Source of the DNA: Rhodococcus sp. ABRD24
GTDB lineage: Bacteria > Actinomycetota > Actinomycetes > Mycobacteriales > Mycobacteriaceae
NCBI RefSeq assembly: GCF_004328705.1
Contig: NZ_CP035319.1
Location: 930,001 to 994,000 of the forward strand
Length of the DNA: 64,000 nt
Direction of reading: 5' to 3'
Below are positions 34,609 to 45,220 of this stretch, in pieces (the stretch's first letter is position 1; the number at the start of each line of letters is the position of its first letter). The notes beneath the pieces were generated by a model. The model made no database searches. It was not told the DNA's origin and saw only the letters and a program-made list of their open reading frames with translations. The translations under genes were made by a program, and so were the position numbers.

Positions 34609-35088
34609 TCACCGTTGCAGCAGGTTGCTCCGGCCGGCCACCACCGGAATCCACAGCACAGCCAGCACAGCCATCGCCGCCCACTCCACGAGCAGGCCGT
34701 AGCCGATGCTGCCGGTGTGGGCACCGCTCCGGACACTGTGCTGCGACCAGTAGGCCAACAGCCCGAGAGCCGACCCGACGGTGACCCCGGCCATCGCGAC
34801 CCACGCAACGACCCATCGCCGGCTCAACACCGCGATCGCGGACACTCCGATGCCGAACACCACGACGAACCACGTGAACAGCCGGGACAGCGCCGCGACC
34901 TCGTGATGCCCCCCTGCCAGCAGCTGCCACGCACGCAGGCCGTCGACCTGCGGCGCAGCTAGGGCCACCACCAGAATCATCACGGCGCACCCGATGACGG
35001 GTCCGCGCCCGCGCGGATCCACCTCCCGGGCCACCCGCTCCTCGATCGCGGACAACTCCCGCCGCAGTAGCGACAGATCCTCGCTCAT
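34609..35088 (-). CDS. Four-helix membrane protein downstream of the PepSY gene
   Basis: 159 residues. A short cytoplasmic coiled segment (DLSLLRRELSAIEERVAREV) is followed by four predicted transmembrane helices. ATG 35088 overlaps the PepSY stop by four bases (ATGA), which fixes the start and implies coupled translation. No family recognised with certainty. A partner or assembly role for the PepSY protein is a guess from position. Confidence 0.72.
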   Translation of the reverse strand: MSEDLSLLRRELSAIEERVAREVDPRGRGPVIGCAVMILVVALAAPQVDGLRAWQLLAGGHHEVAALSRLFTWFVVVFGIGVSAIAVLSRRWVVAWVAMAGVTVGSALGLLAYWSQHSVRSGAHTGSIGYGLLVEWAAMAVLAVLWIPVVAGRSNLLQR

Positions 35089-36572
35089 TCGGTCACACCG
35101 GCTGATGCTCGTCTGCGTTGAAACACGCCCACGACGATATCCACGACGACAAATCCCAACAGGCTCAGCCCTAGTAGCGGCACGAACCATCCGACGAGAA
35201 CGGTCACGGCAACGATCGTGGCCACGACGGCCGGATGCAGGCCACGGAGGGCGCCGCGCACCGGCGGCCGGCCCCACCGCCGGGCCACGCGCGACGGCCG
35301 ACGCCGCCACCACATGATGTACCCGAGGACGATCACCGCAAGTAGCGCCGCTGCCAGCACCAGGAGCGCGATCTGGTTCAGCAGACCGAACAGGATGCCC
35401 ATGTGCACGCCGATCCCCCAGAAGGTGAGCTTCGCGGCCAATGGCCAGTCCGCGAACATCGAGATGTCGGTGATCCGTCCGGTCGCGCCGTCGATCGCCG
35501 CCGAGTTGGTGGAGAACTGCCACGGCTGCCGGGTCTGTGCGACGGTGAACGCCGTATCCGGCTTGGACGGGATGGACGCCTCCACCGCACCCGCCACTCC
35601 CGCGCCCACAGCGACCGCGAGCACGTCGTCGAGGCGTCGGACATTGGTGTCGAGTACGTTCACACCATCCGCTGCGGACGCAGCATCCCCGCCGTGCCCG
35701 CCGTGCTCACTCGGCCGAGTCGTGTCGGAGCCGCCCAGCTTCTTCGACACCGACGGCGTGGTCCAACCCAGCGATGTGCGCAGCTCCGTGACGTTCTCCC
35801 CCGCATACTTCGACCAGGTCAGACCCGTAGCGGACAGGAAGACCAGGCCCGCCGCGATCCACAGGCCGAGCGCGCCGTGCCACCTGAGCGCGCGATTGCG
35901 TCCCCGCCCACCACGTTTGACTGTCCACAACCGAGGCGCGGCAGCGCCACTACGGTCCCGTGCAGTCCGATACCGCCGGACCCACAGGTAGGTGCCGCCG
36001 AGAGCGATCACCCACAGCCACGACGCCGCCAGTTCACTGTAGAGACGGCCAGGATCGCCGAGATGCAGATTGACGTGCAGCTGCGAGATCCACGTCCGCA
36101 GCGGCAGGGCGCCGCTGCTGCCGTAGACGACGAGTTCGCCGACGGGCCGTGCTGCGGCCGGGTCCACGAACACCGCGAGCCGCTCCGAGTCGCCTAGCGT
36201 GGGATCGGTGAACAGCACCCGGGTGGTGTCACCCGGTTCGGATGCCGGGCGCACCGCCGACACCGTCAGATCGGGCCGTGCCGCCTGAGCGGCCTCCACC
36301 TGTTCACTCACCGGCGCAGCCGGTCCGGTCGACTCCACCTGCAGGTAGTCGCGGTAGACGAACTGTTCGATGGTGGGCGCGACGGCGTACAGGCCGCCGC
36401 TGACCGCAGCAATGATCAGGAATGGCGCAACCAGGATGCCGGCATAGAAATGCAGTCGCAGGACAAGGCGGCGCAGTGCGCCCGGTGGGGACGGGTCCTT
36501 GGACTCGGACTGGTCCTTCGGATCGACCGGAAGATGCGCAGGGGTGGTCCCCACGGTCTCAGGAGCATTCAT
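35085..36572 (-). CDS. PepSY-domain transmembrane protein
   Basis: 495 residues. The PepSY-TM architecture shows an N-terminal helix (LVLRLHFYAGILVAPFLIIAA), an external PepSY region, ISQLHVNLHLGDPGRLY, helices (LRWHGALGLWIAAGLVFLSATG), a His-containing loop (EHGGHGGD), a second PepSY region and C-terminal helices (WGIGVHMGILFGLLNQIALL). Conserved His residues on helix ends suggest heme or metal contact. Relatives sit with siderophore or copper uptake genes and may act as ferric or cupric reductases. A 179-residue membrane protein with several His residues lies just upstream on the same strand. Confidence 0.85.
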   Translation of the reverse strand: MNAPETVGTTPAHLPVDPKDQSESKDPSPPGALRRLVLRLHFYAGILVAPFLIIAAVSGGLYAVAPTIEQFVYRDYLQVESTGPAAPVSEQVEAAQAARPDLTVSAVRPASEPGDTTRVLFTDPTLGDSERLAVFVDPAAARPVGELVVYGSSGALPLRTWISQLHVNLHLGDPGRLYSELAASWLWVIALGGTYLWVRRYRTARDRSGAAAPRLWTVKRGGRGRNRALRWHGALGLWIAAGLVFLSATGLTWSKYAGENVTELRTSLGWTTPSVSKKLGGSDTTRPSEHGGHGGDAASAADGVNVLDTNVRRLDDVLAVAVGAGVAGAVEASIPSKPDTAFTVAQTRQPWQFSTNSAAIDGATGRITDISMFADWPLAAKLTFWGIGVHMGILFGLLNQIALLVLAAALLAVIVLGYIMWWRRRPSRVARRWGRPPVRGALRGLHPAVVATIVAVTVLVGWFVPLLGLSLLGFVVVDIVVGVFQRRRASAGVTE

Positions 36573-36735
36573 GAAAGCTCTTTCCCTGAAAAAGGTTTAC
36601 GGCGAGCGCGGATTACGAGAGGTCGGACGCGGGCGCCGCGAAGGACACGCCGACCACACCCGGCACGTGCGATGACCGGGTGTGGACAGCGGAGAGTTCA
36701 GAGCCGACGCGGGTACGCGAGAGCGGGCGCGGCGA

Positions 36736-37275
36736 CTACCGGGAAGGAGTGGGCGGACCTCGGGTGCCACCGGCAGCGCGGGCAACCCGGGAGGTCGTGG
36801 GATCGACGCGGCGAACCGCGGTGGGCGACCACCGTCGAACATCCGGGACCGGGGGCGCCGACAGCACCGTGACGACGACGCGGGCCACCGCGGCGAGTGC
36901 CGTCAGCAGTGCCCGTTCTGCACCGCGAATCAGCAGAGCTCCGAGGACGGTGGCGGCGGTGTGAGCCGCGAGCATCTGCGGCGTCAGGTGCAGCCCGTGA
37001 ACGTGATCGGACGCCGCGGTGAGTGTGAGGTGTCCCATGCCCTGTCCGACAGCAAGCACCCCACACAGGAAGAGCAAGGGATGGTGCAGGGTTCGTAGCG
37101 AGGCTACGACCGCACCGACGACAGCGCCCGCCGCGACGAGCAGCACCACCGCCTGCTCACTCGGAACGGAGACGCCGCCGCCCAGACCATGCGCGGCGAT
37201 ACTCACCGCGCCGGACGCCGAGCCGACGAACATGCCGCGCATACGCGCGACAGCGTCGGCCGGGGAATTCACCAC
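36736..37275 (-). CDS. Membrane protein with conserved-looking His residues
   Basis: 179 residues, about four predicted helices with His residues placed in or near membrane segments (LRTLHHPLLFLCG, GQGMGHLTL, ASDHVHGLHLTPQMLAAH), which suggests metal binding. The last 35 residues are basic and Pro/Arg-rich. It precedes the PepSY gene by 163 bp on the same strand, and the two may be cotranscribed in a metal-related operon. I do not recognise the family beyond resemblance to small actinobacterial copper-associated membrane proteins. The stretch 36573-36735 holds no gene. Confidence 0.65.
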   Translation of the reverse strand: MVNSPADAVARMRGMFVGSASGAVSIAAHGLGGGVSVPSEQAVVLLVAAGAVVGAVVASLRTLHHPLLFLCGVLAVGQGMGHLTLTAASDHVHGLHLTPQMLAAHTAATVLGALLIRGAERALLTALAAVARVVVTVLSAPPVPDVRRWSPTAVRRVDPTTSRVARAAGGTRGPPTPSR

Positions 37276-37411
37276 GCGAGACTAACTTCTACTCCGGCGG
37301 CGAGTACACGCGCGTTCGACGGGATACCGGACCAATCCCCCCAATGTGACGCATCTCACCACTATGCTGATCCTGCCGGCACCAGCCGGCCGGGGCCTTC
37401 TGGGGGTAGCC

Positions 37412-39061
37412 ATGCAGGATGTACTGACGAAGATCACCGACACGCTCGGCGCGGTGCGGGTGATGCAGCGCTCCGGACTGATCCCGTTCCCGCGGGTGGA
37501 CGAGGGCATCGGGGTGCTCCTGGCGGTCAGCAAGTACGGGCCGTTCGCGGGCTCCGTCCATGCACACGCCGCGCAGGGGCACGGCCGTGTCGCATTGATC
37601 GACGAGCGCGGACCGCTCACCTACCGGGAGCTCGAAGAGCAGTCCAACGCGCTCGCGCGGGCATGGCAGGCCGAGGGCATCGGTGTCGGGTCCGTCGTCG
37701 GCGCCATGTGCCGTAATCACCGCGGGCTCGTCCTCACCATGCTCGCCGCCGCGAAGAGTGGCGTGCGCCTGGTGCTGATGAACACCGGGTTCGCCCGACC
37801 TCAGTTGGTCGACGTCGCACACAGGGAGGGCCTGCGCCACTTCGTCTTCGACAGCGAGTTCTCGGACATTGCCGATGCCCTGCCCACCGACATCACCACG
37901 TTCCTGTCCTGGGTGGACGAGACACTGTCCACGCCGCCGGCCGAACAGCCGCCCCGCACCCTCGACGACCTCATCGCCGGCCAATCCACCGATGCCGTGC
38001 CCGCGCCGAAGCAACACGGCGTCTCGATTCTCCTGACCAGCGGCACCACCGGCACCCCCAAGGGAGCACCACGTGGACGGACTTCACCGTTCGTCACCGC
38101 ACAGTTCCTGGATCGAATCCCGTTGCGCCCCAAGCAGACCATGCTGATGGCCGCGCCAGCCTTCCACGGGACCGGATTGTCCCAGCTGGGACTGGGACTC
38201 GCGCTCGAGAACACCGTCGTGATGCAGCGACGCTTCGATCCCGAGTCGACCGTCCGCCTCCTCGCCGAGCACCGCGCCGACACCCTGGTGCTGGTACCGA
38301 CGATGCTGCAGCGAATCATCGACCTCGGTCCCGACGTCCTGTCGAAGTACAACACGTCCTCGCTCAAAGTGATCTTCGCTGCCGGCTCAGCACTCTCCCC
38401 CGACCTGTGCATTCGCACCCAGGACGCGTTCGGGAAGGTGCTACACAACTTCTACGGCTCCACCGAGGTCGCCGCCGTCACCGTCGCCACCCCCGACGAC
38501 CTCGAGCGCGCCCCCGGCACCGCCGGCCGTCCCCCGGCCACGTGCCATGTCGCCCTCATCGACGACGCCGGTAGGCGGATCACCGAACCCGACATCGTCG
38601 GCCGCATCTTCGCCAAGAGCGGATTGAGCTTCGAGGGCTACACCGACGGCCGCGACAAGGAACGCATCGACGGAATGCTGTCCACCGGCGACGTCGGGCA
38701 CTTCGACAAGGACGGGCTGCTGTTCGTCGACGGCCGAGACGACGACATGATCATCTCCGGCGGCGAGAATGTGTACCCACTCGAGGTGGAGAACGTCATC
38801 GCCGAACGCCCCGATGTCCTCGACGTGGCGGTGATCGGCGTCGAGGACGACGAATTCGGACACCGGCTACGCGCTTTCGTCGTTGCCGCCCCGTCGTCGG
38901 CGCGGGACGCGAACGAGATCCGAACCCATGTGAAGTCGAACCTGGCCCGCTACAAGGTGCCACGTGACGTCATCTTCATCGAGGAACTGCCCCGCAACGC
39001 CACCGGGAAGCTGCTTCGGCGGGTGCTGATCGAGATGGAGACGGAGACGGAGACGGACTGA
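37412..39061 (+). CDS. Fatty-acyl-CoA synthetase (FadD-type AMP-binding enzyme)
   Basis: 549 residues. The P-loop is ILLTSGTTGTPKGAPRG, the A5 motif is NFYGSTEVA, A7 LSTGDVGHFDKDGLLFVDGRDDDMI and A10 PRNATGKLLRR with the catalytic Lys. It activates a fatty or aromatic acid through acyl-adenylate to the CoA thioester; closest in style to M. tuberculosis FadD12-like enzymes. ATG 37412 follows TGGGGG; the upstream ATG 37346 is less likely. The C terminus is a short (GAGACG)n repeat encoding alternating Glu-Thr. Confidence 0.9.
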   Translation: MQDVLTKITDTLGAVRVMQRSGLIPFPRVDEGIGVLLAVSKYGPFAGSVHAHAAQGHGRVALIDERGPLTYRELEEQSNALARAWQAEGIGVGSVVGAMCRNHRGLVLTMLAAAKSGVRLVLMNTGFARPQLVDVAHREGLRHFVFDSEFSDIADALPTDITTFLSWVDETLSTPPAEQPPRTLDDLIAGQSTDAVPAPKQHGVSILLTSGTTGTPKGAPRGRTSPFVTAQFLDRIPLRPKQTMLMAAPAFHGTGLSQLGLGLALENTVVMQRRFDPESTVRLLAEHRADTLVLVPTMLQRIIDLGPDVLSKYNTSSLKVIFAAGSALSPDLCIRTQDAFGKVLHNFYGSTEVAAVTVATPDDLERAPGTAGRPPATCHVALIDDAGRRITEPDIVGRIFAKSGLSFEGYTDGRDKERIDGMLSTGDVGHFDKDGLLFVDGRDDDMIISGGENVYPLEVENVIAERPDVLDVAVIGVEDDEFGHRLRAFVVAAPSSARDANEIRTHVKSNLARYKVPRDVIFIEELPRNATGKLLRRVLIEMETETETD

Positions 39062-39118
39062 CTCGCCGCCACTCCACCGACCACGGCAACCGTCCGCGAG
39101 TGCCCAATCGAAAGCAAA

Positions 39119-39152
39119 GAACCCCCGCCCTGTTTCAGGACGGGGGTTTTTC
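39119..39152. terminator. Bidirectional terminator between fadD and tRNA-fMet
   Basis: ACCCCCGCCCTG pairs with CAGGACGGGGGT (one mismatch) and is followed by TTTTTC on the plus strand and preceded by an A-run, so it can end transcripts from both directions. Confidence 0.85.
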
Positions 39153-39154
39153 AT

Positions 39155-39231
39155 TGGTAGCGGGGACAGGATTTGAACCTGCGACCTCTGGGTTATGAGC
39201 CCAGCGAGCTACCGAGCTGCTCCACCCCGCG
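39155..39231 (-). tRNA. Initiator tRNA-fMet (anticodon CAT)
   Basis: 77 nt including an encoded CCA (39157-39155). The acceptor begins CGCGGGG and ends CCCCGCT-A-CCA, leaving an unpaired first position (C1 against T72), and the anticodon stem GGG/CCC around CTCATAA has three G-C pairs; both traits mark the initiator. The T-arm has GGTTCAAATCC. Confidence 0.96.
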
Positions 39232-40248
<1,017 letters not shown>

Positions 40249-40261
40249 ACCCTCACAAACG

Positions 40262-40312
40262 AAAGGTCCCTTCATGCGCGGGTAGCGCATGAAGGGACCT
40301 TTCCGCTTTTCT
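40262..40312. terminator. Terminator after rpf
   Basis: An 18-bp perfect stem (40262-40279 with 40285-40302) is followed by a T-rich stretch (TTCCGCTTTT). It lies between the convergent rpf and UPF0182 genes. Confidence 0.85.
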
Positions 40313-40320
40313 GCGAGGAA

Positions 40321-43260
40321 CTAGCCGCCGGCCGACTGGTAGCCCTCGACCGCCTTCTGCAGTCGATCGAGCGCGTCGCCGTAGGCCTTGAAGTCGCCGC
40401 CCTGCTGGGCCGCCCTCAGGTTCGCCAGCGCAGCGTCGAGTTCCGCGACCGCGGCGGCCTTGTCCGGTGCCGGGCCTCCGGGCGCCGGCGTGGTCGGCGG
40501 GGTCGGCGGGGTGGTCCCGGACGGCGCCTGACCGCTCTGCTCCGGTTGAGCGGGAGCGGGTTCGCCGCTCGGCGCAGTCGCCGCGTTGCCCGTGCCCGAA
40601 CCGAACACCTGGTCCAGCGCCTCCGCCAACGTCGGCGCGTAGCCGACCCGGATTCCGCTGGTGTCGGTGAAGCTCACCAGCACGGCGGTGAGCTGCGGGA
40701 AGGCATTCTGCGCCTTACGCTGCGTGTACAGCGGCTCAACGTAGAGAATGCCGCCGTCCGCGATCGGCAGCGTCAACAGGTTTCCGTACTGCAGCTTGTT
40801 CGACTGCTGGATCAGCGACAACGCACTGGCGACCCGCTGGTTCGACGTCATCGCCGTCTGCGCTTGCTGCGGACCCTGCGTCTGTGTCTCTGTCGGCAAC
40901 TGCAGCACCGTGAACTTGCCGTAGTTCTCCGGGTCCGACTGCACCGAGATGTACGCGGACAGCAACTCGCGCTGGTAGCCCACCATCGGACTGGTCAGCA
41001 CGAACTGCGGCTTCGCGGTCTCCGGGTTGCCGGACAACACGTAGTACGGCGGCTGGTTCTTGTCCGTCTCCACCGTCGGATCACTCGGCACCGACCAGAA
41101 CGCGTTGTTACTGAAGAACTCGCCCGGATCGTCCACGTGGTACTTGGCGAGCATCTCGCGCTGGACCTTGAACAGGTCTTCCGGGTAGCGGAAGTGTGCC
41201 CGGAGGTCGTCACTGACCGCGCTCTGCGGCTCCACCGTCCCCGGGAAGACGCCCATCCACGCGTTCAGAACCGGATCCTTCTCATCGACCTGGTACAGCG
41301 TGACAGTGCCGTCATACGCGTCCACGGTGGCCTTCACCGAGTTGCGGATGTACGAGACCTCCTTCTTCGGCAGCAGCCGTCCGGTGGCCTGGTTGGTGCT
41401 GTCCTGCACCAGTCCCTCGAGCGAAGACCGCTGCGCGTACGGGTAGTTGTCGAGCGTCGTGTATCCGTCGACGATCCACTGCATTCGCCCGTTCACCACC
41501 GCGGGATAGACGGTGCCATCGGTGGTGAGCCACGGCGCCACCTTCTTCACGCGCTCCGCCGGATCCCGGTGGTAGATGATCTTCGAATCCGGGCCGATCG
41601 CACTGGAGAACAGGATGTTGCGCTCGGTGTACCGGCCTGCGAATGCGAGACGGTTGAACCAGTTGCCGATCCCGACGCCGCCCTCACCGGTGTAGGTGTA
41701 CTTCTGGTCGTCCGTGTCGTACTCGCGGGGAGCGCTGCCGGGCTCGCCGCCGACGATCGCGTAGTCCGCGTCGGACGCCGCGATCACCGGGCCGTAGTAG
41801 ACGCGCGGGTTGTCGACCTTCAATGCCGGATCCGACGGCTGCGTCTTGAGGTCGCTGACGCTGTAGATCGGGTAGCCGCCGGTGTTGTTCTGGCTGTCGC
41901 CACTCACCGCCGTCACCTGGTTCGCGGCCGCGGCGACGAAGCCGTTGCCGTGGGTGTAGACGGTGTGCTTGTTGATCCAGTCGGTCTGGTTGCCCTGCAG
42001 ACTGGTCGGCGACAGCTCACGGGCCGCGACGACGAAGTCTCGGAGCTGGCCGTTCGTCTCGTAACGGTCTATGTTCAGCGACTTCGGGAACGCGTAGAAG
42101 TTCTTGAGCTGCTGCTGCGCGGTGAACGTCGGTGAGAGGACGTTCGGATCGAGCAGTCGTGTGTTCGCGATCGTCGTGACATCCGCGGGGACGTCCTTGG
42201 GCTGCTTCTTCGCCACGCCCGAGTACGGAACGGTCTCGACGTTCGCGTCGGTGATCCCGTACGCCTCCCGGGTGGCCGCGATGTTGCGTTCGATGTAGAC
42301 GCGTTCCTTGTCCGCCGCGTTCGGCTTGACCGAGAACTGCTCCACCACCAACGGCCACACCGCACCGACCAGGACGGACGACAACACCAGCAGAGCGACC
42401 GCCATCGCCGGAATCCGCAGGTCCCGCAGGAAGATCGCCGCGAAGAACGCGATTGCGCAGATCACCGCGATAGCGAGCAGGATCAGCTTGGCCTGCAGCA
42501 CCGCATTCATGTCGGTGTAGCTACCGCCGGTGAACGTCGGCTCCTTGCGGCTGCTCCACAGCAGGGCGTACCGGTCGAACCAGTAGGCCACCGCCTTGAG
42601 TAGCACGAATGTGCCGGCGAGCACCGCGAGCTGCACCCGGGCTGCACGCGTGAGGGCACCCTGCCGACCGCTGAGTCGAAGGCCACCGAAGATGTAGTGC
42701 GTCACCAGACTTGCGAAGAACGCAATGATCACCGCGACGAACAGCCAGTTGAGCACGAACTGGTAGAACGGCAGATCGAACGAGTAGAAGCCGATGTCCT
42801 TGCCGAACTGCGGGTCCGTGATCCCGAACGAATCGCCGTTGAAGAACAGCTGCACCGTCGCCCAGCTGGACTGCGCGACGAGTCCCGCGAACAGCCCGAT
42901 CACGATCGGGATCCCGAGTCCGAACAGCTTCTGACGCGCCATCACCGCGGTGCGATAGCGCGCCACCGGATCATTGGCACCCGCCGACGGCAGGAACATC
43001 GGCCGCGAGCGATATGCCAGCAACAACGCCAGCCACACGATCGCGCCGACGACAAGTCCGACGATCAGGAACAACGCGATGCGGGTGAACAGCACCTTGC
43101 TGTACACCCCGCGGAAGTCGACCTCGCCGAACCACATCCAGTCGGTGTACATATCGATGAACCGGGGACCGATCAACAACAGCGCCGCGGCGATCAACGC
43201 CAAGATCAGCAGCACTCTCGTGCGCTTCGACAGCGAAGGTAAACCGGTGGGGGGCCTCAT
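40321..43260 (-). CDS. UPF0182 large membrane protein (Rv3193c-like)
   Basis: 979 residues. Seven predicted helices in the first 330 residues (VLLILALIAAALLLIGPRF onward) are followed by a large extracytoplasmic domain with YTHGNGFVAAAANQVT and WLTTDGTVYPAVVNGRMQWI, typical of UPF0182, and a Pro/Thr-rich linker with a short coiled C terminus. Function is unknown, though the family is well conserved in actinobacteria. ATG 43260 is chosen; the open frame to 43317 has no ribosome binding site. It begins the run of genes kept in the order of Rv3193c-Rv3202c. Confidence 0.88.
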   Translation of the reverse strand: MRPPTGLPSLSKRTRVLLILALIAAALLLIGPRFIDMYTDWMWFGEVDFRGVYSKVLFTRIALFLIVGLVVGAIVWLALLLAYRSRPMFLPSAGANDPVARYRTAVMARQKLFGLGIPIVIGLFAGLVAQSSWATVQLFFNGDSFGITDPQFGKDIGFYSFDLPFYQFVLNWLFVAVIIAFFASLVTHYIFGGLRLSGRQGALTRAARVQLAVLAGTFVLLKAVAYWFDRYALLWSSRKEPTFTGGSYTDMNAVLQAKLILLAIAVICAIAFFAAIFLRDLRIPAMAVALLVLSSVLVGAVWPLVVEQFSVKPNAADKERVYIERNIAATREAYGITDANVETVPYSGVAKKQPKDVPADVTTIANTRLLDPNVLSPTFTAQQQLKNFYAFPKSLNIDRYETNGQLRDFVVAARELSPTSLQGNQTDWINKHTVYTHGNGFVAAAANQVTAVSGDSQNNTGGYPIYSVSDLKTQPSDPALKVDNPRVYYGPVIAASDADYAIVGGEPGSAPREYDTDDQKYTYTGEGGVGIGNWFNRLAFAGRYTERNILFSSAIGPDSKIIYHRDPAERVKKVAPWLTTDGTVYPAVVNGRMQWIVDGYTTLDNYPYAQRSSLEGLVQDSTNQATGRLLPKKEVSYIRNSVKATVDAYDGTVTLYQVDEKDPVLNAWMGVFPGTVEPQSAVSDDLRAHFRYPEDLFKVQREMLAKYHVDDPGEFFSNNAFWSVPSDPTVETDKNQPPYYVLSGNPETAKPQFVLTSPMVGYQRELLSAYISVQSDPENYGKFTVLQLPTETQTQGPQQAQTAMTSNQRVASALSLIQQSNKLQYGNLLTLPIADGGILYVEPLYTQRKAQNAFPQLTAVLVSFTDTSGIRVGYAPTLAEALDQVFGSGTGNAATAPSGEPAPAQPEQSGQAPSGTTPPTPPTTPAPGGPAPDKAAAVAELDAALANLRAAQQGGDFKAYGDALDRLQKAVEGYQSAGG

Positions 43261-43430
43261 GCCCACTTGCCACTCTCCCAATAATCCGGCGACGCCTTCG
43301 CGCCGCAGCCAATGCACCGTCCAGCGTCACCTGGGAGTGACCGTTTCGTCTCACTCTACGTAACAGGCAGCATTCGGCAGCGCCACGACCGCGCCGCACC
43401 GCTGCCACCCTATGGTGCAAGGATAAGGAC

Positions 43431-44057
43431 GTGATCGATAGCGATGGCGTGTTCTTCGAGGATGACGCGAATACAGGCCCCTCCAGCGACCCTCTCGGCC
43501 GGTGTGTTCAGGAAGTGATCGAGTTCGTCGACGCCGGCGGTTGGAGCCAGCCGCCCACGATGTTCGCGCTCGTGCCGACCGCGCTCGTCGCCGCAGCCGA
43601 ACCCGCCCTACTGGACCAGCTGGACGACGGCGCCGAGCTGACTCCGATCGAGCAGGCGTCCCTGCCCGACGACGTCGAGGGCGGTTCCCCTGCGCTCGAC
43701 GAGTTCCTGGCCACCACCAGCTGGCCTGAAGAGGTAGTCGGCTGCGCTCTGGTGCAGGAGATCATCGTTCTGCCGCCTGACGCGGAGACGGACCTGGACG
43801 ATGTCCTGTCCCCACAGCTGGCCGACCGGCACGCCGCCGACGAGGCCGCACGAGCCGCCGCGGAATCCCATCCGGAGCGGCGCGAGGCACGGCTGATCGC
43901 GGCGGTGCTGCGCGATGGTCCGGCACTTGCCCTGCTCCAGCTGCGGCCCGATGAGGACGCCGACCCCTACGCGCCGATCGAACTGCTCTACTACGACAAC
44001 CTGGCGCCGAACCTGATCGCTGCGCTGTACGCGACGCTCGAAGCGGCCGACGACTGA
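43431..44057 (+). CDS. PPA1309-family protein
   Basis: 208 residues, acidic and soluble. WSQPPTMFALVPTALVAAAEP and the end LRPDEDADPYAPIELLYYDNLAPNLIAAL are typical of this actinobacterial family of unknown function. GTG 43431 lies just after AAGGAC. It is divergent from the UPF0182 gene and converges with the Lon-like protease, with six bases between the stops. Confidence 0.8.
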   Translation: MIDSDGVFFEDDANTGPSSDPLGRCVQEVIEFVDAGGWSQPPTMFALVPTALVAAAEPALLDQLDDGAELTPIEQASLPDDVEGGSPALDEFLATTSWPEEVVGCALVQEIIVLPPDAETDLDDVLSPQLADRHAADEAARAAAESHPERREARLIAAVLRDGPALALLQLRPDEDADPYAPIELLYYDNLAPNLIAALYATLEAADD

Positions 44058-44063
44058 CAGCGC

Positions 44064-45098
44064 CTAGCAACTCGGCGCGGTGCCGCCGGCGTTGATGGCC
44101 GCCAGAGCGTCGACGGCGCCGCCGAGAGTCTCGACCTTCACCAGCGCCAGGCCCTCGGGCGCATTGGCACGGGCCTCGTCACAGTTCTTTGCCGGAACGA
44201 GGAACGTGGTCGCGCCCGCCTCGCTGGCGGCGGTGAGCTTGTACGGGATCCCACCGATCGGCCCGACATCGCCCTCGGGGTCGATCGTGCCGGTGCCCGC
44301 AACGAATTTCCCGCCGTTGATCTCACCGCTGCTGAGCTTGTCCACTACGGCAAGACTGAACATCAGACCTGCGGACGGGCCACCGACATCGGCGAGGTTG
44401 AAATCGATCGTGAACGGCACGTTCGGAACCTCCTGCGCGCCCACCCCGAGGTAACCCCTCTTCGCGTCGTCGCCCTCGGCGCCAGGGCGCGCTCCCAGCG
44501 TCACCGGGGCGGTGATCTCCACGCCGTCCCGCATGAAGGTCAAGTCGACAGTCGAGCCGGCTCCGGCCTGCGCCACCGTCTGCTGCAAACCCTGGACGGT
44601 GTCGACAGGCGTGTCACCCACCCGCAATACCAGATCGCCCTCACGCAGCACACTCGATGCGACTCCGTCCGGCGACACCGTCTCGATCCGGACCGCAAAC
44701 GGCTTACCCAGGTAGCGAAGCGCGGCCAGTTCGGCGCTGTTCTCCGACTTCGCGAACTGAGCGGAGTTCTCCTGCTGTACCTCGTCCTTCGACTTCTGCG
44801 GCGGGTACACCTCCTCGCGCGGCACCAGACCCTGCCGCCCGCTGGCCCACAGGCCGAGTGCGTCGAACAGGCTCAGCTTGTCGCGGACCGCGACGGTCGT
44901 CATGTTGAGATTGCCGCTGGTCGGATCGACCGCGATGCCCTCGATGTCGACGACCGGCTTGTCGTCCACCTCGCCGAGCGTGTTGAACGTGGGGCCCGGA
45001 CCGAGCGCGACGAACGGCACGTTGACCGTCGTCCCGAGGACTCCCAACGCCACCACAGGGGCCAACGCTGCCAGCAGGGTCACGATCCGTCGGTTCAC
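44064..45098 (-). CDS. Membrane-anchored PDZ/Lon-like serine protease (YlbL family, Rv3194c-like)
   Basis: 344 residues. One N-terminal helix (RRIVTLLAALAPVVALGVLG) is followed by the conserved VPFVALGPGPTFNTLGE, a PDZ domain (VSPDGVASSVLREGDLVLRV) and an S16 Lon-type domain with Ser in GGPSAGLMFSLAVV and Lys in IGGIPYKLTAA, the catalytic dyad. It probably degrades or processes envelope proteins. GTG 45098 (MNRRI) matches the M. tuberculosis start. It is divergent from the zinc-protease-like gene. Confidence 0.9.
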   Translation of the reverse strand: MNRRIVTLLAALAPVVALGVLGTTVNVPFVALGPGPTFNTLGEVDDKPVVDIEGIAVDPTSGNLNMTTVAVRDKLSLFDALGLWASGRQGLVPREEVYPPQKSKDEVQQENSAQFAKSENSAELAALRYLGKPFAVRIETVSPDGVASSVLREGDLVLRVGDTPVDTVQGLQQTVAQAGAGSTVDLTFMRDGVEITAPVTLGARPGAEGDDAKRGYLGVGAQEVPNVPFTIDFNLADVGGPSAGLMFSLAVVDKLSSGEINGGKFVAGTGTIDPEGDVGPIGGIPYKLTAASEAGATTFLVPAKNCDEARANAPEGLALVKVETLGGAVDALAAINAGGTAPSC

Positions 45099-45220
45099 CC
45101 GGCCAGGATAGAGCGCCGCCCACGGGAGCATTCGGAAGCCTGGGGCCTACGCACCCGATGTTCGCCGTAGGCGTGATTCCAGCACGGGCCATGTGCCCGC
45201 GCGCCTTGTACCGTTGAACC

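Noticed and set aside
34333..34962. Plus-strand ORF of 209 codons
   Set aside because: It overlaps the minus-strand membrane gene, which has a coupled start and clear helices; the plus-strand translation is low-complexity R/P/H.
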